Made by a program: the position numbers and the translations under genes | Notes under the pieces: generated by a model | What the model saw: the letters and a program-made list of their open reading frames with translations, nothing else | What the model was told of the DNA's origin: nothing | Database searches by the model: none | From: Acidobacteriota bacterium | Lineage (GTDB): Bacteria; Acidobacteriota; Polarisedimenticolia; J045 | DNA: 64,000 bases | Assembly (NCBI GenBank): GCA_017994815.1 | Contig: JAGOJY010000002.1 | Span: 56,001-120,000 of the forward strand | Direction: 5' to 3' | Shown here: piece by piece, positions 63,450-64,000 of the stretch | Layout: the number at the start of each line of letters is the position of its first letter | Position numbering within the stretch: the stretch's first letter is position 1

Positions 63450-64000
63450 ATGTCCGGCCGCTCCGGAATCGAAATCGTGCGGCTCGTCGCGCTATTCGCG
63501 GCGCTCGGCGCGCTCGCCTTTTGCTCGCGGCCGCGGCCCGGACCGCTGGTCGCCGGCGCGCTCCTCGTCGCCGCGGGCGAGGCGATCCGGGTCTGGGCCG
63601 CCGGGCACCTGCGGAAGACCGTCCGGCTCGTCACCTCGGGACCGTACCGCTACACCCGCAACCCGCTCTACCTCGGGCGCCTCGTCATCTTCAGCGGGAT
63701 CGCGCTGATGGCGTGGCTGCCGTACGGTCTGAATCTCGCGGTGCTCGCCGCGGGCTGGGCGCTGTTCTTCGGGTACTACCTGCCCCGCAAGGAGCGGATC
63801 GAGCCCGCGCGCCTCGCGCAGGCGCACGGGGCCGCGTACGACGCCTACCGTTCGTCCGTGCCGGCCATTCTCCCGCGGCTCAAGCCGTGGGCCGGGGCCA
63901 GCCAGGCGCCGTGGGGCTGGGACAACTTCGTCCGCAACCGTGAAGGCCTGACGCTGGTCGGGCTCCTGCTGCTGGTGGCACTGTTCGCCGCGCGCGCCGC
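63450..64000 (+). CDS. Isoprenylcysteine carboxyl methyltransferase (ICMT) family protein (3' end outside window)
   Basis: At least 183 residues, open to the window end. Membrane segments IVRLVALFAALGALAFC, LLVAAGEAIRVWAAGHL, LVIFSGIALMAWLPY and LAVLAAGWALFFGYYL. The signature TSGPYRYTRNPLYLGRLVIF followed by ERIEPARLAQAHGAAYDAYRSSVP is typical of ICMT/PEMT-type membrane methyltransferases. A further hydrophobic segment (LTLVGLLLLVALFAARA) begins at the end. AGAGG site before the ATG. Substrate unknown. Confidence 0.82.
   Translation, partial: MSGRSGIEIVRLVALFAALGALAFCSRPRPGPLVAGALLVAAGEAIRVWAAGHLRKTVRLVTSGPYRYTRNPLYLGRLVIFSGIALMAWLPYGLNLAVLAAGWALFFGYYLPRKERIEPARLAQAHGAAYDAYRSSVPAILPRLKPWAGASQAPWGWDNFVRNREGLTLVGLLLLVALFAARA

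Overview
The window is one continuous stretch of very GC-rich chromosome from a Gram-negative (didermic) bacterium that makes menaquinone. The envelope genes show this: bamA, a complete Kdo module (kdsB-kdsA-kdsD-kdsC), lapA/lapB, a heptosyltransferase, an LpxH-like phosphoesterase and a stand-alone lipid-A-synthase N-terminal domain protein. A VWFA protein of the type common in Acidobacteriota, a DUF4388 protein, a LonC/LonB-like protease and lysine 6-aminotransferase make Acidobacteriota or a close relative my best guess. That placement is inference. Genes are packed tightly and most operons are joined by 1-4 nt stop/start overlaps (GTGA, ATGA, TGATG, TTGA).

Layout. 1-6.4 kb: the 3' end of dacB (PBP4), then on the minus strand a membrane pseudo-sulfatase translationally coupled to bamA, then a small conserved ORF and a hairpin-rich gap. 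6.5-14.5 kb: a menaquinone operon, aroF-menG-menF-menD-menH-menB-menE, with no menC or menA. 14.5-22.3 kb: a lower-GC accessory island between menE and a convergent thioesterase gene (a menI candidate). The island is bracketed by an imperfect direct repeat of about 75 bp that covers both gene ends. Inside is a row of Rhs tip/immunity modules: a decayed tail with a lipoprotein, a frameshifted Rhs with a lysozyme-like tip plus a secreted immunity candidate, and an N-terminally truncated Rhs with a JAMM-metalloprotease-like tip plus a second secreted immunity candidate. There is also a further Rhs fragment and a two-gene nucleotidyltransferase module. The two main Rhs genes share a nearly identical 0.9 kb block.

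22.3-27.6 kb: the thioesterase, glmS, a secreted 8-cysteine peptide with a coupled secreted protein, and an ABC exporter. 27.6-34 kb: kdsB-pyrG-kdsA-kdsD-kdsC-lapA-lapB, the Kdo and LPS-control operon, behind a clear sigma70-like promoter. 34-40.3 kb: a DUF4388 protein with a Pro-Glu linker, an RfaE1-type kinase with a Trm112-like protein, a heptosyltransferase and an exported TPR protein. 40.3-42.1 kb: Hsp33 and an unusual RIC/YtfE protein with a signal peptide.

42.1-50.8 kb: a long minus-strand run: ureohydrolase, LpxH-like enzyme, tgt, queA, queC, queE (queuosine), nfo, an unknown gene and mpl. 50.9-55.8 kb: an exported PCMT, proS, a terminator, and convergent MltF- and MltD-type lytic transglycosylases. 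55.9-60.3 kb: lysine 6-aminotransferase, its Lrp-type regulator and a Lon-like protease. 60.4-64 kb: the VWFA protein, an operon of LAB_N protein, GT2 and a small kinase, and an ICMT-family methyltransferase that runs off the window.

The region most worth study is the Rhs island. All three candidate immunity genes carry export signals, at least one toxin tip is a cell-wall enzyme, and the toxin genes are broken while the immunity genes look intact.
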